IMG/VR virus record: IMGVR_UViG_3300035684_000001
Span: 1-64,000 of that record
DNA from: a virus
Length of the DNA stretch: 64,000 bases
Direction: 5' to 3' (one strand)
The notes under the pieces were generated by a model. The model was not told where the DNA came from. It did not search any database and saw only the letters and a program-made list of their open reading frames with translations. How positions within the stretch are numbered: position 1 is the first letter of the stretch; each line of letters starts with the position of its first letter. Shown here one piece after another: positions 50,623 through 58,829 of this stretch. A program made the translations under genes and the position numbers.

Positions 50623-50889
50623 TCAAAATTTATTGTCTGCTGTTAATTTAGTGTTACAAGGTACTCTTTTTAATTCGTCAAACAATAAATCTGTCGCTTT
50701 AACAGCGCATACCACCAATTCTTCAAGAGTAAGATTGCCGTGGTAATTTGCGTGAATTAATGCCGCTAGTTGTTCCGAAGCCACAGTTAATCTTGCCTGC
50801 TCTTTTAATTCTCTTTGTCTCTGTATTTCTACCGCTTTCTTTACTCCTACCAATCTAATCAATCTATCGTCTAACATTTTGTTTTCCAT
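50623..50889 (-). CDS. small helical hypothetical protein
   Basis: 88 residues, helical (KKAVEIQRQRELKEQARLTV). No family recognised. A weak plus-strand frame from 50914 on the other side is not convincing. Confidence 0.45.
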   Translation of the reverse strand: MENKMLDDRLIRLVGVKKAVEIQRQRELKEQARLTVASEQLAALIHANYHGNLTLEELVVCAVKATDLLFDELKRVPCNTKLTADNKF

Positions 50890-51118
50890 ACTTTTACCGT
50901 GGTATAATCCTGATTGCTACTTTTTATTCTCAACAAAAATCGACTGTTATTCAAAATACAAAAATTAACAGCGGGCGATCGCGTTATGCTACATCAAAGT
51001 CTATTAAACCAAGCGTTACCCACTTTGCCTTGTAGAACAGATCCGTCCGCAAATCCAATGTTGATCGCTTCCAACGCTTGTTGTACAAAAAATACCAATT
51101 GTCTGTGTCACAACTTTA

Positions 51119-51310
51119 TCATTTGCAATATGTAACTATAAACCATCGCAATAAAGCTATAGCAGTAAGAATCGCTTGAAAAATTAGAATTTTATCAAAG
51201 AAGCGTAATAATTTTTTGTTTCTTCGTAACTCTCGAAATATTGCAAATTGATATTCTAGTGGAAACGTTGGCTTTTCCGATGGATCTTCAAAAGATCGTT
51301 TTTTGATCAT
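51119..51310 (-). CDS. small single-pass membrane protein
   Basis: 63 residues from the ATG at 51310, where GAGGTGA precedes. Basic N-terminal half, then one hydrophobic segment (ILIFQAILTAIALLRWFIV). Confidence 0.5.
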   Translation of the reverse strand: MIKKRSFEDPSEKPTFPLEYQFAIFRELRRNKKLLRFFDKILIFQAILTAIALLRWFIVTYCK

Positions 51311-51374
51311 AAAAATCACCTCGTTTTAAATCTTGGGTAAATTAGTAGTATTTGTTTCGCCCGCACCTCCAATA

Positions 51375-52844
51375 CTACCAAAGTATTGGCTCCTCCTCGT
51401 CTGATTCCTCGACAATAACAGCCTTCAGAGGTTTAACTGGGAAAAATTCTTCAATTTCAGAAATATTCGCAGCTAAAAACTCTTCCGCCTTAGTCGGTCT
51501 GCCAAATCTTTTGTTGAGGAGCGATCGCGCCCTTTCCCTCGCCGCCAAACTTTCGGGCGTCGGTGCATACGGATCTGCTTCTCCTGGGGCTGGCAACTCT
51601 TCAACTGCTGTCCCTTCTTTTTCTGTGTTTTTTTCCGCCGCTGCCTCAATTTGTGCCGGTGCAACAGATCCTTGCAGGGTGGCGATCGCCCCCGAAAATT
51701 CCTCAACGGTAATCTCCTGTTTGGGCTTCATCCACGGATCGACGATGGTAGAGTTTTCGACACCGAGTTCCGACAGGCGATCTGCTTCCCGCTTTAAGAA
51801 CATCACCCGTTCCTTGATCGACTGCCACAACTCTTGCATTTGTTTTGGCTTAGCGAGCGATCGGCCTGCTTGCACCGCCGCTTCTTGGTCTGTGGCTCCA
51901 GGCTTCGATCGGTAGTAATCTTTCAGGCATTCTCTGACAATCGAGCACGGTACACCCGGTTCAATTTCCCACTCCCGCTGCTCGAACGTACCCAGCGGAA
52001 CGCCGGCTTTAAACTCTTCCCAGTAAGTGCTCGCTTTGCCTTCCCTCAGATTTTGGACGATCGCGAACGCCCATCCCAGCGGACTGTGCCGCCCTAAATT
52101 TTTGCCCAAATTTTCTAACTGGGTCTTGAAACGGCTCAGCTCGTCTTCATCGAACTCAGCCGTCGCGGAATACTTGTCCGATCGCCCATCTTGTTCGCAG
52201 CCAAAATCTTCAACAAAAACTTGTGGTTCAACAGAAGATTCTGAAGCACACTCTTCTGTTGTTAATATTTCTTCTTCCAAAATATTAAAAGCTTCGCCAT
52301 CTCTCTCTAGATCTTGATAGATATTTGATGTATCTATATTACTTCCTGTTTGAAAACCCGTATGCGGAAAACCCGTATATGGATCGGAAGTCGAAGCAGT
52401 AGGGGTTTCAGACTGTCGTTCGACCTGGATGTTTTGGTCTTTTTGGTGGCGATCTTTAGCTTCGCGTCGCAGGTTTCTGGATTTTTTTTGCGGGTGATCG
52501 AACTCGACAATGTTTCCGTGAACGTCGCGATCGCCTGGAATGTGGACAGGAATTTCGTAAATGTCCCACTCAAATCGCAAGAACCTGCCGAGCGCGTCAC
52601 GAACGCTGCGACAGACGAGATGACCAAGTTGCTTCAACTCAGTCAATGCTCGCTGTATAGCATAGCGACCTTCCTTCATCTCTGTCATGAGACTGGTCGT
52701 ATTTGGTTGCCAACCATCAGGTTTTCCCGTCAAAATTTGCAGTATCTTAAATGCGGTTCCGCTCAGTTCCGTACTTCTGGCGACGGCTGAGCTAATCATT
52801 GTGTAGGGGTTTTCTGCGCTTCTACGAGCGAGGTAAGTAGTCAT
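51375..52844 (-). CDS. winged-helix replication-initiator-like protein
   Basis: 489 residues. Residues ~15-85 form a winged helix: ISSAVARSTELSGTAFKILQIL, TTSLMTEMKEGRYAIQRALTELKQLGHLV. This arrangement is common in plasmid and phage replication proteins. The rest is acidic and linker-rich with a KERVMFLKREADRLSEL coiled coil. A 7-bp hairpin sits just before its AGGAG ribosome site, and divergent promoters lie upstream, a typical setting for a replication region. Confidence 0.5.
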   Translation of the reverse strand: MTTYLARRSAENPYTMISSAVARSTELSGTAFKILQILTGKPDGWQPNTTSLMTEMKEGRYAIQRALTELKQLGHLVCRSVRDALGRFLRFEWDIYEIPVHIPGDRDVHGNIVEFDHPQKKSRNLRREAKDRHQKDQNIQVERQSETPTASTSDPYTGFPHTGFQTGSNIDTSNIYQDLERDGEAFNILEEEILTTEECASESSVEPQVFVEDFGCEQDGRSDKYSATAEFDEDELSRFKTQLENLGKNLGRHSPLGWAFAIVQNLREGKASTYWEEFKAGVPLGTFEQREWEIEPGVPCSIVRECLKDYYRSKPGATDQEAAVQAGRSLAKPKQMQELWQSIKERVMFLKREADRLSELGVENSTIVDPWMKPKQEITVEEFSGAIATLQGSVAPAQIEAAAEKNTEKEGTAVEELPAPGEADPYAPTPESLAARERARSLLNKRFGRPTKAEEFLAANISEIEEFFPVKPLKAVIVEESDEEEPILW

Positions 52845-52857
52845 AGCATTCTCCTGT

Positions 52858-52874
52858 GAGTTTCTCTGAAACTC
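52858..52874 (-). promoter_or_regulatory. 5' UTR hairpin before the replication-type gene
   Basis: GAGTTTC-TCT-GAAACTC, a perfect 7-bp stem, ending directly before AGGAG and 14 bases before the start. It could gate ribosome access. Confidence 0.5.
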
Positions 52875-52918
52875 GCTAATGCCTTACCGCCCGATACCCA
52901 CCTCTACTGTTCTGTGCG

Positions 52919-52968
52919 TGTCAACTTTTTAAAAGGGGTTGACATAAAGTTTGATCGATCGTTATAAT
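52919..52968. promoter_or_regulatory. back-to-back divergent promoters with inverted TTGACA boxes
   Basis: Rightward: TTGACA (52939-52944), 18-base spacer, TATAAT (52963-52968), both perfect consensus. Leftward: TTGACA on the minus strand at 52924-52919, with a poor -10 about 17 bases on. The two -35 boxes form an inverted repeat separated by 14 bases. Confidence 0.65.
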
Positions 52969-53271
52969 GAAACGATAAAATGAAAACTTTAACAGTTTGA
53001 GTTTTGGTAAACAATGGTTATTTGTGGGTATCGCGGGCTCTCCAAGGCATCAGCGATATTTTTTTGCCTATTTACCGGGCTTTGCGCCTCCAAGCGCTCT
53101 GACCGACCATCCTATTCTACGCGATTTTGGCTTAAGCGCAAGTGTTTTTTGAAAGTTGCACCGCCCTGTTTAGGTCAAAACACTGTTAAATCGATAAAAT
53201 CAATTTATTCTTTTTTTGATTAAATTATTTTTTAGATGTTAATATAGAATTGTTGTAACATTACGAAAGCA
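52969..53271 (+). other. stretch behind a consensus promoter without a convincing gene
   Basis: The near-perfect TTGACA/TATAAT promoter fires into this stretch. The only frame (53014-53223) reads unnaturally (Cys/Ser-rich, no ribosome site). A long leader or a small RNA is possible. The end is AT-rich with a TTTTTTTGATT stretch near 53205. Confidence 0.3.
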
Positions 53272-53667
53272 ATGCGACTATCACGCAAAGAATTAAAATT
53301 CTTAAAAGAAGAAGCTGAATTGAACGATTGTAATAATTTTCAGTTAGCACCACATTTTTTGACACTGGAATATCGTCGTCCTATTGCGATACTAACCCAA
53401 AAACTTGCGAACTACCCGATCAAGGAAAAGGTAAGTATTAATACGTTGGCTCAACTGTTTTGTGACAACGAACTCTGGGATTTTTTGAGTCAGCAAGTTC
53501 CAAATCTTGATAGTATTTTTGAGGGAACGAATAAGGAGTTAGGTTTTGAGTTAGACTCATTTCGTGTATTTATAGCGGTGTCTTGGGCTTACGGTCTAGG
53601 TGCTGAGACTGAATGGCGATCGCTGTTACCGCCAGAAGAGCGGTCATCTAAGGCAGGTTGCGAGTAG
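53272..53667 (+). CDS. hypothetical protein
   Basis: 131 residues, helical, with ACATTACGAAAGCA before the ATG. Contains LRLSRKELKFLKEEAELND-like charged helix at the start and a Trp-rich C-terminal part. No family recognised. Confidence 0.5.
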   Translation: MRLSRKELKFLKEEAELNDCNNFQLAPHFLTLEYRRPIAILTQKLANYPIKEKVSINTLAQLFCDNELWDFLSQQVPNLDSIFEGTNKELGFELDSFRVFIAVSWAYGLGAETEWRSLLPPEERSSKAGCE

Positions 53668-53690
53668 CATATACATTTTAAGAGAAGAGT

Positions 53691-53909
53691 ATGGTTGCTA
53701 ATAGAGTTGTAATTGCAGCAGACTTGAAAGTAGGCGATCGGTTTAGACGTATAGAAAGCGAAGAGCCGTGGCAAGAAATCGTGAGTTTAGAAAAAAAACG
53801 ATGTGGGACACATGGCTTAATTGCTTGTAAACTCAAATTAAACGGTGTTTTTGGTGGTGAATTTATTTTTGAGGCTGTCGGTCAACACGAAGTTGAAGTT
53901 TTAACTTAA
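53691..53909 (+). CDS. small hypothetical protein
   Basis: 72 residues, beta-rich (ADLKVGDRFRRIESEEPWQEIVSLEKK). AGAGAAG precedes the ATG. No family recognised. Confidence 0.5.
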   Translation: MVANRVVIAADLKVGDRFRRIESEEPWQEIVSLEKKRCGTHGLIACKLKLNGVFGGEFIFEAVGQHEVEVLT

Positions 53910-54011
53910 ACTTTTAAAAGTGGTGGGTGGGCGATTTTTACTAGATGCACTTTACGATCGCCCACACTATCAATCAACGAAGTTAAGCAATATTAAAAAT
54001 TGAGGTTATTC

Positions 54012-54224
54012 ATGGATTGGGATAATATTACACCTGAAGAAGCGGCGGTACTTGAACGTCGGCGCAATGCGGGATTACTTTTTGAACAGGGTCTAATTAC
54101 CTTTAACGAAACGATCGCGCTTGTCGGTTCAAAACGTAGAGCTAAAAACGGGAATCTCTTTTGCGATCAAATGAAAGGTATTGCTCCAGTTTGGGAAGAA
54201 GGCGAAGAAAAAGAGACTGATTAG
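54012..54224 (+). CDS. small hypothetical protein
   Basis: 70 residues from the ATG at 54012 (TGAGG precedes). Begins MDWDNITPEEAAVLERRRNAG; helical. No family recognised. Confidence 0.45.
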   Translation: MDWDNITPEEAAVLERRRNAGLLFEQGLITFNETIALVGSKRRAKNGNLFCDQMKGIAPVWEEGEEKETD

Positions 54225-54280
54225 TTTTGAGTGCGTTCCAAGGAGCGATTGTCCACAATTTATCTAATCTAGAGTACACC

Positions 54281-54317
54281 AAAAAAGCCCGTCAGTTAAT
54301 CACTGAGGGGTTTTTTT
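54281..54317. terminator. bidirectional terminator
   Basis: AAAAAAGCCC-GTCAGT stem with ACTGA-GGGGTTTTTTT (one mismatch), 5-base loop. It closes the 53.3-54.2 kb genes and the convergent gene at 54370. Confidence 0.75.
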
Positions 54318-54369
54318 AGACTTCACTCATCGCCTCCGCCTGCAAAATTTTTACTAACCGTCAGTTCGA

Positions 54370-54639
54370 TTAGCGCCATATAATATAACGCTTAATTGCG
54401 ACGCCAGTAGAAAGAAATGCGTCTATTAATTCTATTTCTTGAAGCCAAGTTTCGTAAGGTTCACCTTCTTTTTCTTTAAATGGATATTTATTAGAAGATA
54501 TCCACTCTTTGCACTTCTTAACTTTTACGGGTTCACCCAAGCACAATTGTTGCATTTCGTATTCTAACAGTCCGCTAGCAATAGCATTGATTGATTTTGT
54601 TTCCCAAGTTGTTAACGGTTTAGTCCAGTGTGGTTTCAT
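54370..54639 (-). CDS. hypothetical protein
   Basis: 89 residues, helical, Trp-rich. No family recognised. Confidence 0.45.
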   Translation of the reverse strand: MKPHWTKPLTTWETKSINAIASGLLEYEMQQLCLGEPVKVKKCKEWISSNKYPFKEKEGEPYETWLQEIELIDAFLSTGVAIKRYIIWR

Positions 54640-54883
54640 TTTTAGAGTTATCGATTTTTACAACTTTGATTCTACCAAACGGTATCTCGAATGAAATAAA
54701 GTCTAGCAATCTGTACGATTGAGGGCATGGATATCTTGGGGACGGTGCTGGGCGGAGATTTAGATTTGATTTTGTAGGGCGATCGGAAATGTCATTTATT
54801 TTTTACAAAATTGCATAATATGGTTTAAGGCTGCGATATAATAGTAAAGTCAAATATCTTGAAAATCAAGCAATCCAAAAATC

Positions 54884-55162
54884 ATGAACCCAACATACAG
54901 CGCTTTAATTAAAATCGATCCCACAGATGTAATAGTTTTGGAATTTTCGTGCCCACTAAACTCAGAAACAAAAAATAAAATTATAGACCTAAACCAATAC
55001 GAAGGTTTACAAGTAAAGAGTATTCCCGAATATATTGGTAAGTTGGGCTTTTATATTCCGTATTCAAAAGTTTGGGCAGGAGAAACTATAGCACAAAAAT
55101 GTTTTGATATTTTAATATCTGAAGGGTTTGACAAGAATAAAATTTTGATGATAACTGAATAA
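54884..55162 (+). CDS. hypothetical protein
   Basis: 92 residues, alternating strands and helices. No family recognised. Ends before a very strong bidirectional terminator. Confidence 0.5.
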   Translation: MNPTYSALIKIDPTDVIVLEFSCPLNSETKNKIIDLNQYEGLQVKSIPEYIGKLGFYIPYSKVWAGETIAQKCFDILISEGFDKNKILMITE

Positions 55163-55215
55163 TTTATTCATTAGTCTAGTCATTTGTGATCAGTTAAATC
55201 GCCTCTAAAAAGATT

Positions 55216-55261
55216 AAAACAATAGCTCCAACTACAATTTTGTAGTTGGAGCTATTGTTTT
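55216..55261. terminator. very strong bidirectional terminator
   Basis: A 21-bp perfect stem around AATAGCTCCAACTACA and its complement, with a tiny loop, A-run before and T-run after. It separates the gene at 54884 from the tRNA cluster. Confidence 0.9.
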
Positions 55262-55342
55262 AAAAAAGTAAATTTGCCGATCGCTTTTTGTGACCAGGCG
55301 ACGTGATCGCACTACTTTTGAGTTTTTGGACTCTTCCAACAC

Positions 55343-55414
55343 AGCAAGAGCCGGATTTGAACCAACGCTTACCACTTCGCAGTGGTCGTGTTATCCAGAC
55401 TACACCATCTCGCT
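55343..55414 (-). tRNA. tRNA, probably Arg(GCG), with a 6-base anticodon loop
   Basis: 72-base cloverleaf. Acceptor AGCGAGA/TCTTGCT (one G-U). D-arm GTGT/ACAC with GG in the loop. Anticodon stem ACCAC/GTGGT enclosing TGCGAA. T-arm GTTGG-TTCAAAT-CCGGC. The anticodon loop has six bases instead of seven; taking T as position 33 gives anticodon GCG. No CCA is encoded. It may be degenerate or need an unusual decoding geometry. Confidence 0.6.
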
Positions 55415-55419
55415 CTATT

Positions 55420-55533
55420 GGTACTTGCAAGAATCGAACTTGCAGCCAGGTGTCCATCGATCCTGTATCCGTTGAGAGGTATTTCACTCTCTCTGTTGGC
55501 AGCGCTTAAGCTGTTCCATCACCAGATAGCACC
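55420..55533 (-). tRNA. tRNA-like segment, anticodon unresolved
   Basis: A perfect T-arm, GCAAG-TTCGATT-CTTGC (55427-55443), flanked by an acceptor half AAGTACC. The other half GGTGCTA (55533-55527) pairs in six of seven positions. The span of 114 bases is too long for a plain tRNA; a CAGC/GCTG stem with a 6-base loop TTAAGC and a GAGAG/CTCTC stem lie inside. Either a tRNA with a long variable arm or insertion, or a decayed one. The remaining bases up to 55620 hold more short stems I cannot assign. Confidence 0.35.
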
Positions 55534-55626
55534 ATAGTGGTTAATCCTGTAACACGGATAATAGACGTTTCGCCCGCACCGTTACTGCCTCGGTTCGCCA
55601 CCAAACAAATATAGCACACTTCCTAG

Positions 55627-56250
55627 TTAAGGAGTTAATGTTGTTCGTGCATCTAGATTGATAATACAAGGATTTAAACCTGTTAGTTGCGTTAGTTGCG
55701 CTTTTTCATACGCTTCTTCCCTAGATTTTCCTTGCTGAAGCCAATAACGATAACTACTTGTTATTGCCGATCGCCTATAATGAAAACGGTCATGATGCCA
55801 TAAAGATTCTAATCGTTGCTGCTCGCACAATCTGTCTAATTCAGCGGACGATCGTCGCATCCATTTTCCTGCAATTTTAATATAGTTCGCATACAAACGC
55901 TTAAATCCTTCTTTGATCACAGCATTAAGTGTTGCTACAGATTCAGGCGCAATCTTGCGATCTTCAGAAAAATACGACTCTGGAATTAAAGTTTGTGGCT
56001 GGGACTTACTCGTGCTCTCTCGAAATTTTGTCAAAGAACATCTAAGCTGCAATTCCGAAAATCCAGACCATTTCACTAGGTCTGCCACACTTTCTTCGTT
56101 AGGGCGCATTCCTTGAGCCATACGAATTAAAGTGGTCGAGTTCACTCCAGATTGCGCCGCTACCTGCGCCCAGGTTAATTTCCGCGATTGCCTCAAAGTG
56201 TCAAGTGTTTCGTAAAATTCTTCTGGATTAATTTCTAAGTAAATATTCAT
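55627..56250 (-). CDS. XRE-type regulator
   Basis: 207 residues. Helix-turn-helix at ~14-60 (FYETLDTLRQSRKLTWAQVAAQSGV, TTLIRMAQGMRPNEESV). The C-terminal ~110 residues are helical and unrecognised. Upstream of the tRNA cluster on the same strand. Confidence 0.65.
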   Translation of the reverse strand: MNIYLEINPEEFYETLDTLRQSRKLTWAQVAAQSGVNSTTLIRMAQGMRPNEESVADLVKWSGFSELQLRCSLTKFRESTSKSQPQTLIPESYFSEDRKIAPESVATLNAVIKEGFKRLYANYIKIAGKWMRRSSAELDRLCEQQRLESLWHHDRFHYRRSAITSSYRYWLQQGKSREEAYEKAQLTQLTGLNPCIINLDARTTLTP

Positions 56251-56354
56251 TTTGGTAAAATTAGATATTAAAACTGCCTAGCGCTTATTGTACTACAAGA
56301 CTTGTTTGATTGATAGATGATCGTATTTTTTTGCGGGCGATCGCCCTTGCCAAA

Positions 56355-56606
56355 TTAAATAAACAAGCTAGCTGAAATTTTAAAATAATCGCCTAGTGCT
56401 TTAGTTTGTGCCTTGCTAATCGCTCTTTTCCCATTTACAACCTCAGACACCACACCGTTCGATCCAATGATACCTACCAAGTCCGCTTGACGGGTGCCGC
56501 TTTTCGCCGTTTGTTCTTTTGCTCTTTCGATAATTGCCAAATACATTTCAGTAATCTGCTCATGAGACAAAACTACAGGGTCTGATTTTTGAGGTAAATC
56601 GGTCAT
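56355..56606 (-). CDS. higA: HTH half of a HigA antitoxin
   Basis: 83 residues from the ATG at 56606. The part from TAKSGTRQADLVGIIGSNGVVSE to AKALGDYFKISASLFI-like end is the DNA-binding half of the HigA type common in cyanobacteria (reading SGTRQADL, GVVSEVVNGKRAISKAQ here). The N-terminal regulatory half, normally fused before it, is absent and lies instead on the opposite strand at 56799. Confidence 0.7.
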   Translation of the reverse strand: MTDLPQKSDPVVLSHEQITEMYLAIIERAKEQTAKSGTRQADLVGIIGSNGVVSEVVNGKRAISKAQTKALGDYFKISASLFI

Positions 56607-56798
56607 AAACAATCTCCAATAATGATACTTAATTTAGCAAAAATAAACCCGATCGCCCGCAGTTCCCTGTCTAAATCTACACAGCGCCGCCACAGTTCAC
56701 AGCAAAGAAGCACTGCGATGAAACTAGCGGAACTGCCCTTGACATCACACCCTCAGAATGAGAGCATGAGTATATTAAAGAAGCAACAGGTAAACCAC

Positions 56799-57170
56799 AT
56801 GACAACTCTCACTTTTGATGAAATCAATTACAGTAAATTGCTTGCAGAAATTGCTCCTAGGGCGATCGAAACCGAAGAGGAATACGATCGCCTCCTGGCA
56901 GTGGCAGAGCGGCTAACGTTCGCTAAAAACCTCACTCCAGAGGAGAGAGCTTTATACAAGTTGTTAGTCACGCTGATTAAAGTTTATGAGACGGAAAATT
57001 ATCCGATGGACAAATCTGAGCCTCATGAGATTTTGCAACACGTTATGGAATCCAGCGGTATGGATTTAACAATACGTGTGTCGCCAGAGATGCTTGAACG
57101 ATTTATAGATTCACAAGCAAAGAAAAATAAATGTGAATGTTGTGGTGTTGCGGGCGATCGAACCAGGTAA
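56799..57170 (+). CDS. N-terminal half of a HigA antitoxin with replaced C-terminus
   Basis: 123 residues from the ATG at 56799 (the frame opens at 56622 without a better start). The N-terminal HigA regulatory domain is clear: IETEEEYDRLLAVAERL, LTPEERALYKLLVTLI, YETENYPM, HEILQHVMESSG. Where the helix-turn-helix should follow (TRQADL...), it changes to a strand-helix (MDLTIRVSPEMLERFI) and ends CECCGV. Together with the divergent HTH-only gene it looks like a split antitoxin. Confidence 0.65.
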   Translation: MTTLTFDEINYSKLLAEIAPRAIETEEEYDRLLAVAERLTFAKNLTPEERALYKLLVTLIKVYETENYPMDKSEPHEILQHVMESSGMDLTIRVSPEMLERFIDSQAKKNKCECCGVAGDRTR

Positions 57171-57246
57171 CGGTTGAGTTTATCAAACCCGATCGCCCGC
57201 TAAAATCCCAAGAACCTGTAGAATACTGTCGTTTTAAGAAAAACAC

Positions 57247-57447
57247 TTGATTCTCTGCAAAGCCGTGCTATTATAGCAATATCTTGCTTTTCTAGGTAGT
57301 TCGCTGTGTTTCAAGCTGATCGAGCGACTTCGATTGCAGTCTCACTAATTCAAAGGTGGGGCTGCTTTGTTTGTTTTGGTAGTATTTGTGTTAGCCAGGA
57401 ATCCACAAACAAAAAGCCCCTCAGCAATTAGCTGAGAGGCTTTTTGT
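57247..57447 (+). ncRNA. apparent small RNA, copy 1, with promoter and terminator
   Basis: Promoter TTGATT (57247), 16-base spacer, TATTAT (57269). Transcript expected from ~57281 to the terminator (57405-57447, stem AAAGCC-CTCAGC/GCTGAG-GGCTTT). Bases 57265-57381 match copy 2 at 57926-58042 with about four differences in 117. No open frame is shared by the copies. Possible stems include TCGCT/AGCGA and CAAAG/CTTTG. RNA family not recognised. Confidence 0.6.
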
Positions 57448-57463
57448 TTCTGATACTTGTATT

Positions 57464-57778
57464 TTATTGCTCAATCATCTCTGCGGGTACAGGATAGTTG
57501 TCAATATCTGCTTGCGTTAACTCTCTTAAGCAGACGTATTTTGGGAGTTTAAACTCCCAAGTATCAGGTAGGGTTGATGGATATAGCGCGATCAAACTTC
57601 TGTCTGGAAAATAAAGAACTAAAACGATTTTTTTGATCGCTTCTTCTTCAGTTTTTGCTTTCACAATTCCATCTCTTTCTTCTGTGAAAAATCTTGGAGG
57701 ATATATTTCTAGATTTCTTTTGGATAACTCGTGAGAGAAGTGGGTATGTGTTGGGCAGTCCTGGCGTAATGTCATCAT
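57464..57778 (-). CDS. hypothetical protein, related to the one at 30999-31322
   Basis: 104 residues. Ends TWEFKLPKYVCLRELTQADI, the same pattern as the end of the 30999 protein. It converges on small RNA copy 1 and shares its terminator. No function recognised. Confidence 0.55.
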   Translation of the reverse strand: MMTLRQDCPTHTHFSHELSKRNLEIYPPRFFTEERDGIVKAKTEEEAIKKIVLVLYFPDRSLIALYPSTLPDTWEFKLPKYVCLRELTQADIDNYPVPAEMIEQ

Positions 57779-57907
57779 TGCTTTTGTTTGGCGTTGTTTT
57801 ACCTATACTTCATTGTAACATAAAACATACAAAAACATGAAAAAACGCACAAATTTGTGGGGTGAGTTGATTGAATTCGATCGCGCACATTGAAATTCCG
57901 CAAACCT

Positions 57908-58104
57908 GCTGATTTTTCAAAAGTCGTGCTAGTATAGCAATATTTTGCTTTTCTAGGTAGTTCGCTGTGTTTCAAGCTAATCGAGCGACTTCGATTGCAG
58001 TCTCACCAATTCAAAGGTGGGGCTGCTTTGTTTGTTTTGGTAATACGGATCAGCTGAAAACTTACAAGCAAAAAGCCCCTTAGCGTTTAACTGAGGGGCT
58101 TTTG
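57908..58104 (+). ncRNA. apparent small RNA, copy 2
   Basis: Near-identical to copy 1 over 117 bases, including the -10 region (TAGTAT at 57930) and the block TTCTAGGTAGTTCGCTGTGT. It ends in its own terminator (58067-58104, AAAAGCCCCTTAG with CTGAGGGGCTTTT). The 3' tail differs from copy 1. As with copy 1, a leftward small protein gene shares its terminator. Confidence 0.6.
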
Positions 58105-58167
58105 ATGTTCGTGACTAATAGATGGTCAAAACAACTTTAACGCCGGACGAAGAATTGGTGTAATTGG

Positions 58168-58464
58168 TTACATTTCATCTTCTGGAACATAGTATTCCAA
58201 AATTCTTGGATTTGAGATTTGGTTCCCAAAATCTTGAGCCAATTCCTCTACCGACAAAGCTTGCATTTTTTTCCACAAAGCTTCATGTTCTTCTGATTCC
58301 CAATAAGGGAGCGAATGTACGTCGTTTCTTGGAACTTTTGAGCGACATACTCTTGTCGCTAAATCTAAATCAATATTTAACCGATTGTATCTTTTAACCG
58401 CTAAGGTGATGGCTTCTATTTGTTTTTTGTTAATTGCTGCGATATCAGATTTTTGAAGTTTCAT
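58168..58464 (-). CDS. hypothetical protein
   Basis: 98 residues, helical. Converges on small RNA copy 2. No family recognised; unrelated to the 57464 protein although it occupies the equivalent place. Confidence 0.5.
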   Translation of the reverse strand: MKLQKSDIAAINKKQIEAITLAVKRYNRLNIDLDLATRVCRSKVPRNDVHSLPYWESEEHEALWKKMQALSVEELAQDFGNQISNPRILEYYVPEDEM

Positions 58465-58568
58465 TGTTTTTTTGTTGTAACTTGATTTTGTGTTACTTCT
58501 ACTTGTTTATTTTAACACAAAATCAAGTTACAATTATTGCTGGAGTTAAACGCGATTGCCCGTATTGC

Positions 58569-58829
58569 TTAATTTGCTTTCTTTGTCCAATCTTTGCAAG
58601 AGTGAAGTGCATATGCAGTCCGACAATCTGCTGCCTCAAGTTCGACATTTGATATTTGGGGCGTATTGACGGGACAAACAAAGTCATCTTGCATATTTCC
58701 TGGATTTCCAGTCCAATATATACAATCACAACATCTAATTATTCCAGGATAATCAGGTTGTCTAAACTTTGTCGTTACTGGAATATGTTTTGCTTTGAGT
58801 TGTTCTTGTGTTGATGGAATGTATGTCAT
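58569..58829 (-). CDS. small cysteine-rich protein
   Basis: 86 residues with CCDCIYWTGNP...FVCPVNTP...DC and a CKDW end. The pattern CxxCxxW...CxV(N/A)P resembles the Cys cluster in the cargo protein at 36551 (CRDCTWF...CAVAP). Probably metal-binding. Confidence 0.55.
   Translation of the reverse strand: MTYIPSTQEQLKAKHIPVTTKFRQPDYPGIIRCCDCIYWTGNPGNMQDDFVCPVNTPQISNVELEAADCRTAYALHSCKDWTKKAN

Noticed and set aside
53014-53223. 69-codon frame behind the consensus promoter
   Set aside because: Cys/Ser-rich unnatural sequence without a ribosome site; the stretch is better left as unassigned RNA or leader.
55290-55509. Small frames across the tRNA cluster
   Set aside because: They overlap a clear tRNA cloverleaf and T-arm on the other strand.
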